Source: Chlorobiaceae bacterium
GTDB lineage: Bacteria > Bacteroidota > Chlorobiia > Chlorobiales > Chlorobiaceae
Reading direction: 5' to 3'
NCBI GenBank assembly: GCA_013334225.1
Contig: JAAXXY010000008.1
Location: forward strand, 17,529-81,528
DNA: 64,000 bases
Shown here: one piece after another, positions 40,060 to 51,192 of the stretch
Position numbering within the stretch: position 1 is the first letter of the stretch
How the letters are laid out: each line of letters starts with the position of its first letter
Program-made: the position numbers and the translations under genes
The notes under the pieces: generated by a model
What the model was told of the DNA's origin: nothing
The model's input: the letters and a program-made list of their open reading frames with translations, nothing else
The model's database searches: none

Positions 40060-41553
40060 TTATGGTTTCATGGATTCAATAGTTTCGACGGCTGTCAGAC
40101 CGGCTTTCATTTTATTGATCGTCTCCTGATATTCCGATTCGGGTTTCGAATCTGCAACAATACCGCCGGCAGCCTGGAAATAGATGGTCCCATCCTTGAC
40201 CACCATGGTGCGAATTGCAATTGCCGTGGTCAGGTTCCCCTTGAAATCGAGAAAACCAACCGCACCACCGTAAAGACCTCGTTTTTCCTTTTCAAGTTCA
40301 TAGATGATCTCCATTGCACGAACTTTCGGAGCACCGGTGAGAGTTCCTGCCGGAAAACAGGACCAGAAAGCATCCATGGTTCCAAGCTCGTCGCTTAGTT
40401 CGCCCCGAACATTGCTTACAATATGCATGACGTGTGAATATTTTTCAATCACCATCATCTCGTTGGTTTCAACGGTACCGATCTTGGCGATCCTGCCGAT
40501 ATCGTTCCTGCTAAGATCTATAAGCATGAGATGTTCGGCGCACTCCTTTTCATCTGCAAGCAGTTCCCGGGAAATTCGTTCATCCTCTTCGTATGTGTTT
40601 CCGCGGTGCCTTGTTCCTGCGATAGGACGGGTATCGACGATACGCCTTCCGCCGCTGTCCTTTTCTACCCTGACAAGCAGTTCAGGGGATGAACCGACGA
40701 TATGAAAATCCTTAAGATCGTAAAAATACAGGTAAGGCGATGGATTGATGGTCCTGAGCATCCTGTATACATCGAATGGGCGGGTGTTGAGCTTCCTGCG
40801 GAGACGCTGGGATATCTGAACCTGAAAAATATCTCCCGCAAGGATATGCTCTTTCGCTATACCGACTTTTTTCAGGTAATCCTCTTTCTCGGTGTTTGAA
40901 ACAACCGGTTCATGCTTTTCCGGCTTGAAAGCAACTTCCTCCCTTGAGAGCGGACGAAACATCTGTTCGGCTATTTCCTCGATTTTCCTGAGAGTGGCAG
41001 GTTTATCGGATTCATCGAGATAGTTGGAAACGATGAATACCTTGCGCATGATATTGTCGAAAATGACCAGGGTATCGCAGAAAAGAAGATATACGTCAGG
41101 CATTCCTGCCGGATCGGGAAGCTCCGGCTTCGGTATCCTTTCGATAAGATGCATGGCATCGTAACTGAAATAACCGAACACTCCCGATGTGATCATCTGG
41201 GGAGAACCGTTCTTTTTCCTTGGGATCTCTTCGGTATCGAACGCATCGAGACAACTGTCGATCTTTTTCCGCAGATCGGGTTCCCCGTCCGCAATCGTTC
41301 GAAGGAAGCTGTACTTCTCATTGAAAATATCGATAGTGGCATGGCCTTCGACCGATCCCCTGAGAATGGCCACGGGATCTATCGCAATATAGGAGAAACG
41401 GGCAAGGAACTCTTCACCTTCGACTGATTCGAGCAGGCAGGAAAAGGGGCGCTGCAGTTTAAGGTAAACTGAAACCGGCGTTTCGGTATCAGCATGCACT
41501 TCCTTGAAGAGCGGCTTGAGCAGGTATGATACACACTGCTTGTGAACTGTCAT
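40060..41553 (-). CDS. trpE: Anthranilate synthase component I
   Basis: TrpE makes anthranilate from chorismate with the glutamine amidotransferase TrpG. The protein has 497 residues. Chorismate-binding signatures are VQISQRLRRKLN, IAGTRHRGNTYEEDE, LIDLSRNDIGRIAKIGTV and CFPAGTLTGAPKVRAMEII, with GGAVGFLDFKGN near the end. The N-terminal PYLLE-like feedback element is not obvious by eye, so tryptophan regulation is uncertain. A para-aminobenzoate synthase (PabB) is the alternative, but the length fits TrpE. No trpG is adjacent. Confidence 0.92.
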   Translation of the reverse strand: MTVHKQCVSYLLKPLFKEVHADTETPVSVYLKLQRPFSCLLESVEGEEFLARFSYIAIDPVAILRGSVEGHATIDIFNEKYSFLRTIADGEPDLRKKIDSCLDAFDTEEIPRKKNGSPQMITSGVFGYFSYDAMHLIERIPKPELPDPAGMPDVYLLFCDTLVIFDNIMRKVFIVSNYLDESDKPATLRKIEEIAEQMFRPLSREEVAFKPEKHEPVVSNTEKEDYLKKVGIAKEHILAGDIFQVQISQRLRRKLNTRPFDVYRMLRTINPSPYLYFYDLKDFHIVGSSPELLVRVEKDSGGRRIVDTRPIAGTRHRGNTYEEDERISRELLADEKECAEHLMLIDLSRNDIGRIAKIGTVETNEMMVIEKYSHVMHIVSNVRGELSDELGTMDAFWSCFPAGTLTGAPKVRAMEIIYELEKEKRGLYGGAVGFLDFKGNLTTAIAIRTMVVKDGTIYFQAAGGIVADSKPESEYQETINKMKAGLTAVETIESMKP

Positions 41554-41676
41554 AAAAGCTTGAAGCTTAATTGGTTATTGTAACAACGTAAAAAAGCGAA
41601 ATTTTTTGTATCGTATGGTATAGTTCCGGGAAAAACAACCGGAATAAGCCGCTGAAAACAAAGAGAAATCAATGCA

Positions 41677-42099
41677 GTGCGCCCCCCGGAAAAAAAATTT
41701 ATCATAAACTGGCTGAAAGCTTTTTCTGTCTCTCCCGGTGTACTGTTTCCTGCAGCTTACATTCTGTTGTATTTCGGAACGATCTTTTACCTCAATACGG
41801 ATTACAAAAAAGAACTCATCAGGTCATTGAACCTTGCAGCCGGCCCTGCATCCAGAATCGAATTAGGGCAACTCCATACCTGTTACAGGCTCGACAGCAT
41901 TACCGTTGACCGCATAGATATGATCGGTCCTGTTTCCACTCCGGAGAGTGACGCCGGAAATGCGACCATGATATCCATTACCTCAGTCCGCCTCCCGGTC
42001 AGAAACGTGGAAAAGCTCATGTTCAGCACTTCAGACCGCCAGTCATCACTCGATGCGCTTTGCAGGCAGATTTTGTCTGAAAAACATCATGCTCAATGA
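41677..42099 (+). CDS. Small hypothetical protein with one membrane helix
   Basis: The 140-residue frame begins at GTG 41677; no in-frame ATG exists near it, which lowers confidence. One membrane helix (PGVLFPAAYILLYFGTIFYL) follows a short basic N-terminus, then a probable extracytoplasmic part of about 100 residues with IELGQLHTCYRLDSITVDRIDMIG. It lies between divergent trpE and convergent lepB, overlapping the lepB end by 7 nt. I do not recognise a family. Confidence 0.5.
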   Translation: MRPPEKKFIINWLKAFSVSPGVLFPAAYILLYFGTIFYLNTDYKKELIRSLNLAAGPASRIELGQLHTCYRLDSITVDRIDMIGPVSTPESDAGNATMISITSVRLPVRNVEKLMFSTSDRQSSLDALCRQILSEKHHAQ

Positions 42100-42923
42100 A
42101 CCATCATCCCCGGGCGGTTCCACCGGATCGATGCCAGTTTGTTGACTGGATCGGTCAGCAGCGATAAATCAGGGTTCCAGGACCAGTATACCATGAGAGC
42201 CTGGCCGAGTATGAACTTTTCAGGGAGGAAACCCCAGAAACGGCTGTCAAGGCTGTTATCCCGGTTGTCACCCATTGCGAAATAATAGTTTTCCCTGACC
42301 GTATACTCTCCAGCCGGTGAACCGTCAATAAAAACCTGCCTGCCCATCAGGCTGACCTCGTGACCTTCATTGGCGATAAGTGAACTGTATGTTGTAAAAT
42401 TTGCCGGTGTCAGTCTGATCACGTCGCCTGTTTTCGGAACACGAAGAGGACCGTAATTGTCCTTGTTGTAGTTAGAATACTGAGGGAAAATCATATAGTC
42501 CGCTTCTCCGGCCGGTACCCTGTTTCCGATGAACTGCCCGTGTTCAGGCAGCGGAACGACTTTTTTATTGACTAAAAGCTGGCTGTCATGAATCTCCACC
42601 GTGTCACCGCTCAGGGCGATACAACGTTTGATATAGTTCAGGGAAGGATCTTTCGGATATTTGAAAACAATAATTTCCCCGCGATTGACCGGGTGCAGAC
42701 CAGGCAGTCTGATATCGGAGAAAGGTACTTTAGGACCGTAGACAAACTTGTTGACAAAAAGGAAATCACCGGCAAGCAATGTTCTCTCCATCGAGCCGGT
42801 CGGAATCCTGTAAGACTCGACAACGAAAATCCTGAGGATCGTTGCAAAAATCGCCGCAATGATCAGAGCTTCAAACCATTCCTTCGAATGTTTCCTTTCC
42901 TGCTTGTTATTCTGCGTGTTCAA
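42093..42923 (-). CDS. lepB: Signal peptidase I
   Basis: LepB cleaves signal peptides of exported proteins at the membrane. The protein has 276 residues with one N-terminal membrane helix (ALIIAAIFATILRIFVV). The catalytic Ser44 lies in IPTGSMERTLL and the general base Lys99 in YIKRCIALSGDTVEI. The C-terminal GDNRDNSLDSRFWGFLP box is complete. An inserted segment between the two catalytic motifs and the box is slightly long but normal for the family. Confidence 0.96.
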   Translation of the reverse strand: MNTQNNKQERKHSKEWFEALIIAAIFATILRIFVVESYRIPTGSMERTLLAGDFLFVNKFVYGPKVPFSDIRLPGLHPVNRGEIIVFKYPKDPSLNYIKRCIALSGDTVEIHDSQLLVNKKVVPLPEHGQFIGNRVPAGEADYMIFPQYSNYNKDNYGPLRVPKTGDVIRLTPANFTTYSSLIANEGHEVSLMGRQVFIDGSPAGEYTVRENYYFAMGDNRDNSLDSRFWGFLPEKFILGQALMVYWSWNPDLSLLTDPVNKLASIRWNRPGMMVH

Positions 42924-43237
42924 TGATCTGATAGTTTTTGATTATAAAATGTCCTGCAGCGGCATCATTTGACCTGTAAGACGTCTTTTTTCATGAATTC
43001 CTGCCGCTCCGGCCAACTTTTTTATGGAGTTATTAATCCGTCGATCAAAGGTATCAATTGTCTTTCAGAACAAACTCTTTGTTAATTGTCATTCTGAGCT
43101 GAGCGAAGAATCCGGATGTTTTTGTTTTAAAAAAAGATGGATTCATTACGCTATGCTTCATTTCGGAATGACTAACCTTTCATCAGAATTTATTTGCGAC
43201 CTGTAACTGCCGCAGTAATAAGAAACGCAACCTGGAC
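42924..43237. other. 314-nt gap lepB-lepA with dispersed repeat
   Basis: The main content is the dispersed inverted repeat at 43087-43172. The lepB promoter must lie in 42924-43086. No gene was seen. Confidence 0.5.
43087..43172. repeat. Dispersed inverted repeat, copy C
   Basis: The left arm TGTCATTCTGAGC...GAAGAATCC (43087-43113) is matched by a right arm starting GGATTCATTACGC and ending TTTCGGAATGAC (43139-43172). It is the same family as 37198-37317. Confidence 0.65.
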
Positions 43238-45055
43238 TTATTCCTCAATATTCAGCAGAGCAAGGAAAGCCTCCTGAGGTACCTCGACCCTCCCGACCTG
43301 TTTCATACGTTTTTTACCCTCTTTCTGTTTTTCAAGCAGCTTCCGTTTTCGACTTATGTCTCCGCCGTAACATTTAGCCAGAACATTCTTGCGCATGGCA
43401 GATATGGTTTCGCGGGAGATGATCTTGCTGCCGATAGCCGCTTGAATGGCAACCTCGTACATCTGCTTCGGTATAATCCCCTTGAGTTTCTGGCAGAGTT
43501 TCTTTCCCCAGTCAAATGCTTTCGAACGATGCACGATGATCGAAAGGGCATCGACCGGTTCAGCGTTCAGCAGCACATCGAGCTTGACAAGATCGGACGG
43601 ACGGTAACCTGTATACTCGTAATCCATAGAGGCATAGCCTTTCGAAATGGATTTGAGCTTGTCGTGGAAATCAAAAACGATTTCGGCAAGGGGAAAATCG
43701 AAATGCATGATCACCCTTGACGTATCGATGTAATCGGTATTCTTGTATTCACCCCTGCGATCCATGCCGAGCTTCATGATATTGCCGATAAATTCTGAAA
43801 GCGTAATGATCTGCACGCTCACATACGGCTCTTCCACCTGCTTGATCCTTGTCGTGTCGGGCATTTTCGACGGATTGTCGACAACAACCACTTCGGCATT
43901 GGTCAGCACGACACGGTACTCGACGTTGGGTACCGTCGTGATGATATTGACATTGTACTCCCGTTCGAGACGCTCCTGTATGATTTCCATATGGAGCAGA
44001 CCGAGAAAGCCGCAGCGGAAGCCGAACCCGAGCGCAACCGATGTTTCAGGTGTATAAACAAGCGAGGCGTCATTCAGGGCAAGCTTCTCGAGCGATTCAC
44101 GCAGGTCCTCGAATTCATTAGAATTGATGGGATACAGGCCGCTGAACACCATGGGTTTCACATCCTTGTATCCGGCAAGGCGTTCCAGCGCGGGCGTGTC
44201 GGCAAGCGTGACCGTATCGCCGACCTTGGCATCCTTCACATCCTTGATGGAACAGATCAGGTAACCGACATTGCCCGATTCAAGAACATTTTTGGGTTGC
44301 CGCTTCAGGCTCATGGTACCGATTTCGTCGGCAATAAAAATCTTGTCACTGGCAAAAAATTTGACCCTGTCGCCTTTCTTCAGTACACCCTCCACAATAC
44401 GCAGGTAGACAACAGCACCTCTGTATGCATCGAACACCGAATCGAAAATCAGTGCCCGCAAAGGTTTATCCTTGTTTTCAGCCGGAGAAGGCACCCTGGA
44501 AATGATGGCTTCCATGAGCTCGGTGATGCCGATGCCGGCTTTCGCTGAAACCTGCAGGATATCGTTGCGTTCGACACCGGTCAGGTCGATGATCTGTTTT
44601 GCAACCCCCTCGACATCGGATGAGGGAAGGTCTATTTTATTGATAACAGGTATGATCTCGAGACCTGCCTCGATTGCGAGATACAGATTGGCGATTGTCT
44701 GCGCTTCAACGCCCTGTGTAGCGTCAACTACAAGCAGAGCTCCTTCGCAGGCAGCGAGTGAACGGGAAACTTCGTAGCTGAAGTCCACGTGACCGGGAGT
44801 ATCGATCAGGTTCAGGGTATATTCCCGCCCGTCGGCAGCTGTATACTTCATCTGGACGGCATGACTTTTGATGGTTATGCCGCGCTCCCTTTCGAGGTCC
44901 ATATCATCGAGAACCTGGGCAGAAGACATCTGGGTACGATCGAGGGTATGTGTCACCTCGAGCAGGCGGTCTGCCAGAGTGGACTTTCCATGATCGATAT
45001 GGGCTATAATGCAGAAGTTTCTCAGGCTGCTGACTTCCGGACCGGAAAAGGACAT
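43238..45055 (-). CDS. lepA: Elongation factor 4 (LepA) translational GTPase
   Basis: LepA/EF4 is a ribosomal GTPase affecting initiation and back-translocation. The protein has 605 residues from ATG 45053-45055 ([14 protein letters not shown]), the start that gives the normal family length. The P-loop [15 protein letters not shown], switch [26 protein letters not shown] and NKIDLPSSD are present. The C-terminal LepA domain includes [23 protein letters not shown] in shortened view, ending with a conserved basic tail. It ends in FLALLNIEE. Confidence 0.96.
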   Translation of the reverse strand: MSFSGPEVSSLRNFCIIAHIDHGKSTLADRLLEVTHTLDRTQMSSAQVLDDMDLERERGITIKSHAVQMKYTAADGREYTLNLIDTPGHVDFSYEVSRSLAACEGALLVVDATQGVEAQTIANLYLAIEAGLEIIPVINKIDLPSSDVEGVAKQIIDLTGVERNDILQVSAKAGIGITELMEAIISRVPSPAENKDKPLRALIFDSVFDAYRGAVVYLRIVEGVLKKGDRVKFFASDKIFIADEIGTMSLKRQPKNVLESGNVGYLICSIKDVKDAKVGDTVTLADTPALERLAGYKDVKPMVFSGLYPINSNEFEDLRESLEKLALNDASLVYTPETSVALGFGFRCGFLGLLHMEIIQERLEREYNVNIITTVPNVEYRVVLTNAEVVVVDNPSKMPDTTRIKQVEEPYVSVQIITLSEFIGNIMKLGMDRRGEYKNTDYIDTSRVIMHFDFPLAEIVFDFHDKLKSISKGYASMDYEYTGYRPSDLVKLDVLLNAEPVDALSIIVHRSKAFDWGKKLCQKLKGIIPKQMYEVAIQAAIGSKIISRETISAMRKNVLAKCYGGDISRKRKLLEKQKEGKKRMKQVGRVEVPQEAFLALLNIEE

Positions 45056-45250
45056 AAAAAGAGCGTTTGATTGAACAGAAAATAGCAAAGTGGGAATATA
45101 ATGAATTAATGGGATTGTTTGTGGTACGACCGGACGATGAAACTATGGAAGTAGTGGAGAAAGTCAGGAAACAGCCGATACAGCCGGAACAGGGCAAACT
45201 TTCGTGAGATGTGCTGAAGCCCTGACAGGCAGACGGTACAAGGACCTCTG

Positions 45251-46192
45251 TCAGAAAAGAACAAGCGGGTCTTCCTGGTGACGGAACCCCCTCAGAAATT
45301 CATCGGTCTGCATTGGCTTCTTTCCCTCGAGCTGAAGCGAGAGCACTTCGATCCAGCCGTCCGAACCGCTGACATAGAACCTGCCGTTGTCGATAAGAAC
45401 AGTGCCTGGCTTTCCATGGGATTTATCAGGAGATACAACAGGCGCAGCCTTCAGGATTTTGAGGGTTTTACCTGCCATCGTAGTCCATGCAGTTGGCTTA
45501 ACGGCAAGCCCCCTGATGAAATCATTGATTTTCGATATGGGCTGAGACCAGACTATACGAGTGTTTTCACGGGTAAGTTTGGGGGCTTTCGATACAAGAG
45601 CCTCGTTCTGCACTGATACCTCAATATTTCCGGAAGCGATAAGATGAAGGGTATCGACAACCACCCGTGCACCTGTCACCGAAAGACGGCCTGCAAGTTC
45701 CGTAGCATTCTCGTCGGGCCCGACAGCGGTCTTTTCCTTCAGAATGATATTGCCTGTATCGACATGATGCTGCAGGAAAAATGTCGTGACACCGGTCTCA
45801 TGTTCACCCCGGATAATTGCCCAGTTGATCGGTGCTGCGCCCCGATATGACGGAAGAAGAGACGCGTGGAGGTTGAACGCACCAAGACGGGCCTGCTCAT
45901 AAATCCCGGGCGGAAGGATACGAAAAGCGGCGACCACGATAACATCGGGTCTGTACTCAGCAACAAGACCCGCAAATGCCGGATCCCTGACATCATCGGT
46001 TTCGAACACCGGAAGGCCGAGCTCCAGTGCCGCCTGTTTGACCTCCGAAGGTTCGGAAGCGGCATGCTTTCCCTTACGAGGTTTGTCCGGTCCGGTAACA
46101 ACCAGAACCAGTTCAAAATCTTTATCTGCTGAAGCTATAGCTCTGAGGGAAGGAACAGCAAACGAAGGCGTGCCCATAAATACAATACGCAT
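45251..46192 (-). CDS. fmt: Methionyl-tRNA formyltransferase
   Basis: Fmt formylates initiator Met-tRNA using 10-formyltetrahydrofolate. The protein is 313 residues. The N-terminal Rossmann domain has [16 protein letters not shown]. The catalytic region shows [20 protein letters not shown] and later the Asp in [14 protein letters not shown]-terminal OB-fold domain (from about residue 205) contacts tRNA. It lies 74 nt after def in the same direction, the common def-fmt pairing. Confidence 0.96.
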   Translation of the reverse strand: MRIVFMGTPSFAVPSLRAIASADKDFELVLVVTGPDKPRKGKHAASEPSEVKQAALELGLPVFETDDVRDPAFAGLVAEYRPDVIVVAAFRILPPGIYEQARLGAFNLHASLLPSYRGAAPINWAIIRGEHETGVTTFFLQHHVDTGNIILKEKTAVGPDENATELAGRLSVTGARVVVDTLHLIASGNIEVSVQNEALVSKAPKLTRENTRIVWSQPISKINDFIRGLAVKPTAWTTMAGKTLKILKAAPVVSPDKSHGKPGTVLIDNGRFYVSGSDGWIEVLSLQLEGKKPMQTDEFLRGFRHQEDPLVLF

Positions 46193-46266
46193 GAAGGCCG
46201 GAAATCTTTAGTCTTGCAATGAAAAAATTGTTCTTTCGCTAATCTTGCCGCATATCCGGAAAATTC

Positions 46267-46827
46267 TCAACCCTGAAGCTCGGAAAGGGGTGTGCGGGTA
46301 TGTGGATATGAAGCATCAACTATACCGGCCGAAAGGTCATTGAGCTTCGGCAGTACTTTACGCCGCTCACGCTTGAGAAGCCTGTCTACAAAAAGCGTAC
46401 CGTCAAGATGATCGATCTCATGCTGCAGCACTCTTGCAAGCATTCCAGAAAACTCGCCGCTTTTTTCATCAAAATGTTCGTCCCGATATTTCAGGTTAAT
46501 TACCGATGGCCGGGTAACATCGCCCTGAACTCCGGGGATGCTCAAACATCCTTCTTCCATCATATTGGTACCCCTCACAGACAGGATATGCGGGTTGATG
46601 ACGGTCATAGGCTTCGCATCGGAATATTCTTTCATACAGGAAATATCGAGCACAAGAAGGCGAATCGAATGTCCTATCTGGGGAGCTGCAAGCCCGATAC
46701 CAGAAGCGTTGCGCATGGATTCGAACATCGTTCCGATAAGATCCTCTATCTCACTGTCTACACCTTTCAGCGGTTTGGCTTTCTTTCTGAGTATATCGTC
46801 GCTGTATATGGTAATCGGTAAAATCAT
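46267..46827 (-). CDS. def: Peptide deformylase
   Basis: Def removes the formyl group from nascent proteins. The protein has 186 residues and all three family motifs: GIGLAAPQIG (near 42-51), EGCLSIPG and QHEIDHLDGTLF with the two zinc/iron-ligand His residues. It is upstream of fmt on the same strand, probably one transcript. Confidence 0.97.
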   Translation of the reverse strand: MILPITIYSDDILRKKAKPLKGVDSEIEDLIGTMFESMRNASGIGLAAPQIGHSIRLLVLDISCMKEYSDAKPMTVINPHILSVRGTNMMEEGCLSIPGVQGDVTRPSVINLKYRDEHFDEKSGEFSGMLARVLQHEIDHLDGTLFVDRLLKRERRKVLPKLNDLSAGIVDASYPHTRTPLSELQG

Positions 46828-47388
46828 ACGTCAATTTCTCCTTTACAGTTAGGAACTTCCCTTCTCATGAAAAAGTTGCTGCCGGCAGTGCAAAGATATC
46901 ATGCTTTCCTGGCATGAAAAAAAACAGAAGTGAATATAGAAAAAGTTTGCATGAGCCAAACATTCGGCCAGCAAGGACCTGCGATTCCTTTTAATCTGTT
47001 GGACGACAAAAAAATAACATTTCAATTTTCATCAAACATTCCCGTACATCCGGAAACTTGCATGATTCCTTGAAACAGGGAAAAAACAAACCCCAATGAT
47101 TAAAAAAAATAATAATATACTTTTATACAATATGTTAACAAAAACACGAGCAATTTAAGCGTATTTTATATTGTTTGAGGTATAACATTTTTTTCGTAAA
47201 CATTGACTATGAAATCAGATTATGGTGAACAGACCTGAGTCCCCTGACAATCAATTGTTTATATATAGATTTTTCTGTGCAGTCACCCCCTGCTGCATCT
47301 GACTGGTTTGAACGGTAAAATGAATTTCCGGTGACTTTTTGACGGATCATTGTTGAAAAAATGTGAACCGAAAAGCAATCCAGACGTT
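46828..47388. other. 561-nt AT-rich gap def-kinase
   Basis: A divergent region with long AT tracts around 47100-47200. No hairpin with T-run, no DnaA-like cluster and no small gene that I can support. It presumably holds the promoters of def and the multi-PAS kinase. Confidence 0.4.
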
Positions 47389-50300
47389 ATGCATACCAAT
47401 TCGGATGGCACACAGAACCAACGTGAAAATACCTACCGTATCATATTTGATGAAAGTTCCGAACCAGCATTCATCATTGACCGTGCAGGAACAATTCTCG
47501 ATGCGAATAAAGCTTTTGCTTCGCTTTTCAGCGAACAGTTCACTGATTGCGCTGATTGTCTGGGGTTGAATGTTTTCAGTTTGTTAGACACAAACCTGGC
47601 TGAGGAAAGGCGAAAACATATCGACCATGCATTCCGGAACGGAAAACGCATGTTTTTCGAAGATGAGAGGAACGGCCGTTTTTTCAGAAATACGCTTTAT
47701 CCCATTCCCGGCAAGGATGGTATTACCGAAAAAATTTATATGCTGGCCCAGGATATAACTGAAACAAAATATTCTGAAAGTAAATCAAGAAAACAGTCAG
47801 CATTCAGCCGGGAAGCCATGGAAGCTATTCCAGGCCCTTTTGTCGTTCTTGATCCCCGAGGCTCCATTATCACCAGTAATTCCCATTTCCGGAAAATAAT
47901 CGCTCGAAATGAAGATGATGATCTGTCGGGATTGAACTCCCTGGATCTGTTCCATCCTGACGACAGGGCTTTTGCATATGAAAAGCTCGACAATATCCTT
48001 CAGAAGGGCACCGAAGAAATCGGGGAAATCAGGATCATGGTCAATGGTGGACCTGAATTCAGGTGGTTCAGGATACAGACTAAGCGGATATTCGTCGATA
48101 ATGAAATGTTCCTGGTGAGCACAGGTAACGATATCGATAAATACAAGAAAAAAGAAGAGGAGCTCAGCATAAGCAACGACCAGCTTCGATTCATTCTTTC
48201 GCAATCAAAGACAGGCAGTTGGGAATGGGATACAAAGACCAAAACCAACAAATGGACCGATGAAATGTGGCTGTTGTACGGCCTTGAAAAAAATGCCTTC
48301 GAACCAACCCATGACAACTGGAGAAAATTACTCATAGAAGAAGACAGGGACACCGTCGAACAGCAGATTGTCGAAAAAATCGTGAAAGGCATTCCCTTCC
48401 GGCTCGAAGTGCGTACCTATCATTCCGACGGCTCTCTCCACTGGCTTCTGATCAGGGCATTTCCTTTCAAGGATATTTATGGCAGCATCACACACTATGT
48501 AGGCATCGTCATCGATATAACCGATCTGAAAGAGTCGGAACAGAAGCTGAAAGAGAGCGAGGAACGGTTCAGGAGACTTTTCCAGGAACACGCATCCGTG
48601 ATGCTCGTTGTCGATGACGAAACAGGAAAAATTCTTTACGCAAACAAAGCCGCAGAAGATTTCTACGGATGGAGTTCGAAAGAGCTTTGCAGTATGAGTA
48701 TCGAACGACTGTCAAGCAGCTCGCCTGATACGATAAGAAAAGAAAAAGAAGCCATAAAGTCCCTCGGCCTGAGAAAATTGACTTCGGTGCACAGGAAAGC
48801 GGACGGATCCCTTCGAGATGTCGAAGTGTTCTGCACACCGGATATTTTAGGGGAAAGACCCGTCTACTACAGCATCATCAATGATGTGACAGATCGAAAA
48901 CTGGCCGAAATACAGCTTATCGACAGCAAATCGAAACTGGAAGCAGCGCTGGAAAGCATGAATGATGCTGTCATCATTTCCGATCCCGATGGAAGGTTTA
49001 TCGAATTAAACAATGCATTTGCAACATTTCACAGATTTACCTGCAAGGACGAATGCCTGAAAGTATTGGCTGATTACCCGAAAATTCTTGAAGTATTCAA
49101 GTCCGATGGAACGCCCGCTCCTCTCGAAGAATGGGCGGTTACAAGAGCGCTTCGCGGTGAAACAGGCATTGCTGTCGAATATGGTTTGCAGCGCAGGGAT
49201 ACAGGCGAAAAATGGGTTGGCAGTTACAATTTCGCCCCGATACGCGACAAGGAAGGCGATATTACCGGATCAGTGGTTACGGCACGGGATATCACCAGGA
49301 TTAAAATGGCGGATGAAGCGCTCAGGGAAAGTGAAGAACGGTTCAGAAAATTCTTCGAACAGCATTCCGCCGTAATGATACTGTTTGACCAGGAAACCGG
49401 TGACATTCTCGATGCCAATGTGGCTGCCGAGAAATTCTACGGATGGAGACAGGAGAAGCTCAAGGGAATGAATATAAAGGACATTATCACCAATCCTCCT
49501 GATGTCAGTCAAAGAGCCTTTGAAGGATTCAACAATGTGGAAAAACGGAATTTTGTCACCACACACACAATAGCCGATGGTTCCTGCAGGGATGTAGAGG
49601 TTTTCTCTCACAAAATCCGGGTCAGAGACCGATGGTTTGTCTACTCCATCATTCATGACATCACTGAGCGCAAGCTTGCCGAGAAAGAGCTGAAAAGACT
49701 GAGCGTCGCTATACACCAAAGCCCCGTAGTCGTTGCCATCACAGACTCCCTTGGTAATATTGAATACATCAATCCGACGTTTACAAAACTTACCGGCTAT
49801 ACCTTTGAGGAAGTGAAAGGTAAAAATTCGCGTATTCTGCAGTCCGGTCTCATGCCGAAAGAGTTGTATGAAAATCTCTGGAAAACCATCCTGTCCGGTA
49901 AAGTATGGCATGGTGAATTTCACAACCGAAAAAAAAATGGAGAGCTATACTGGGAAGATGCATTCATCTCGGCCATCACTGATGAAAAGGGCACAATAAC
50001 CAGTTTTGTCGCTGTCAAGGAAGATATTACCGAAAAGAAAAAGCTCTGGAATGAACTGGTTGCCGCTAAAGACAAGGCTGAAGAAAGCGATCGCCTGAAA
50101 ACCGCCTTTCTCGCCAACATGAGCCACGAGATCCGAACACCCATGAACGGTATCATCGGTTTTACCGAACTCCTCAAAGAGCCTCACCTGACTGGTCAGG
50201 AGCAGCAGGAATACATCGAGCTCATACAGCAGAGCGGAGAACGGATGATGAACCTGATCAATGTCATTATCGAAATTTCACGCATCGATGCCAAGGAAAC

Positions 50301-51192
50301 AGTTATCGAGCTTTCCGAAACACCGCTTAATGAACTGCTTGAACGTCTTTACCGGAGTTTCATCCCCAAAGCTGAAAATAAAGGTTTGCAGTTGAACTGG
50401 AATCCCGGCCTGAGCGACCATGAAAGCACAATCGAAACAGATGCGGAAAAGCTCGAACAGATCATGACCAATCTGATTCAGAATGCCCTTAAATTCACAC
50501 ACCACGGACATATCACTTTCGGGTACACGAAAAAGGATGACATGCTGGAGTTTTATGTTGACGATACCGGTGTGGGTATTCCCGAGGATATGAAAGAAAA
50601 GATTTTCGACCGTTTCAGGCAGGTCGACAACTCACTTTCACGGCTTCATGAGGGTATCGGTCTCGGACTGAGCATCACGAAGACATATATCGAAATGCTC
50701 GGTGGCGGGATCCACGTCGAACCCTGTAAATGCGGTGGCAGCAAATTCTTTTTCACCCTGCCCTACAATCCTCCCCGAAAAAATGACATCGGACTTTCAG
50801 GCTCTGAAGTCATGGCAATAACTCAACCTCCCCAAACCATCATCATAGCCGAAGATGACAAGATCAGCAGCCTTCTTTTGAAAAAAGTACTCAAAGATGA
50901 AAACTTCATGCTGATTTTTGCCGAAAACGGAAAGGATGCCCTTGAGCTCGTTAAAAAACATCCTGAGACGGAACTGGTTCTGATGGATGTCAAAATGCCC
51001 GATATGAATGGATATGAGGCTACCAGGCTGATCAAACAGATTCGGCCGGAATTGCCGGTTATTGTACTGACAGCCTTCGCTTCTCCGGAGAAAAGGGAAA
51101 AAGCCTCTGATGCGGGATGTGACAGTTTCATAACGAAACCGGTCAAAAAAAACGAGTTGATCGAATTAATCAGAACAATGATGGGAAAATAA
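47389..51192 (+). CDS. Hybrid histidine kinase with seven PAS domains and a receiver
   Basis: This 1267-residue cytoplasmic-looking protein has no membrane helix. I chose ATG 47389 (MHTNSDGTQ); TTG codons at 47350/47353 would add 13 residues. Seven PAS domains follow one another, starting near residues 15, 140, 265, 400, 525, 650 and 780, some with PAC segments (ITER/ITDRK ends). The HisKA box is LANMSHEIRTPMNG near 910 with the phospho-His; the ATPase has DDTGVGIPEDMKE and EGIGLGLSITKTY. The C-terminal receiver carries Asp in VLMDVKMPDMNG and Lys in FITKPV. PAS4 and PAS6 are near-duplicates. The stimulus is unknown; no response regulator is adjacent. Confidence 0.93.
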   Translation: MHTNSDGTQNQRENTYRIIFDESSEPAFIIDRAGTILDANKAFASLFSEQFTDCADCLGLNVFSLLDTNLAEERRKHIDHAFRNGKRMFFEDERNGRFFRNTLYPIPGKDGITEKIYMLAQDITETKYSESKSRKQSAFSREAMEAIPGPFVVLDPRGSIITSNSHFRKIIARNEDDDLSGLNSLDLFHPDDRAFAYEKLDNILQKGTEEIGEIRIMVNGGPEFRWFRIQTKRIFVDNEMFLVSTGNDIDKYKKKEEELSISNDQLRFILSQSKTGSWEWDTKTKTNKWTDEMWLLYGLEKNAFEPTHDNWRKLLIEEDRDTVEQQIVEKIVKGIPFRLEVRTYHSDGSLHWLLIRAFPFKDIYGSITHYVGIVIDITDLKESEQKLKESEERFRRLFQEHASVMLVVDDETGKILYANKAAEDFYGWSSKELCSMSIERLSSSSPDTIRKEKEAIKSLGLRKLTSVHRKADGSLRDVEVFCTPDILGERPVYYSIINDVTDRKLAEIQLIDSKSKLEAALESMNDAVIISDPDGRFIELNNAFATFHRFTCKDECLKVLADYPKILEVFKSDGTPAPLEEWAVTRALRGETGIAVEYGLQRRDTGEKWVGSYNFAPIRDKEGDITGSVVTARDITRIKMADEALRESEERFRKFFEQHSAVMILFDQETGDILDANVAAEKFYGWRQEKLKGMNIKDIITNPPDVSQRAFEGFNNVEKRNFVTTHTIADGSCRDVEVFSHKIRVRDRWFVYSIIHDITERKLAEKELKRLSVAIHQSPVVVAITDSLGNIEYINPTFTKLTGYTFEEVKGKNSRILQSGLMPKELYENLWKTILSGKVWHGEFHNRKKNGELYWEDAFISAITDEKGTITSFVAVKEDITEKKKLWNELVAAKDKAEESDRLKTAFLANMSHEIRTPMNGIIGFTELLKEPHLTGQEQQEYIELIQQSGERMMNLINVIIEISRIDAKETVIELSETPLNELLERLYRSFIPKAENKGLQLNWNPGLSDHESTIETDAEKLEQIMTNLIQNALKFTHHGHITFGYTKKDDMLEFYVDDTGVGIPEDMKEKIFDRFRQVDNSLSRLHEGIGLGLSITKTYIEMLGGGIHVEPCKCGGSKFFFTLPYNPPRKNDIGLSGSEVMAITQPPQTIIIAEDDKISSLLLKKVLKDENFMLIFAENGKDALELVKKHPETELVLMDVKMPDMNGYEATRLIKQIRPELPVIVLTAFASPEKREKASDAGCDSFITKPVKKNELIELIRTMMGK

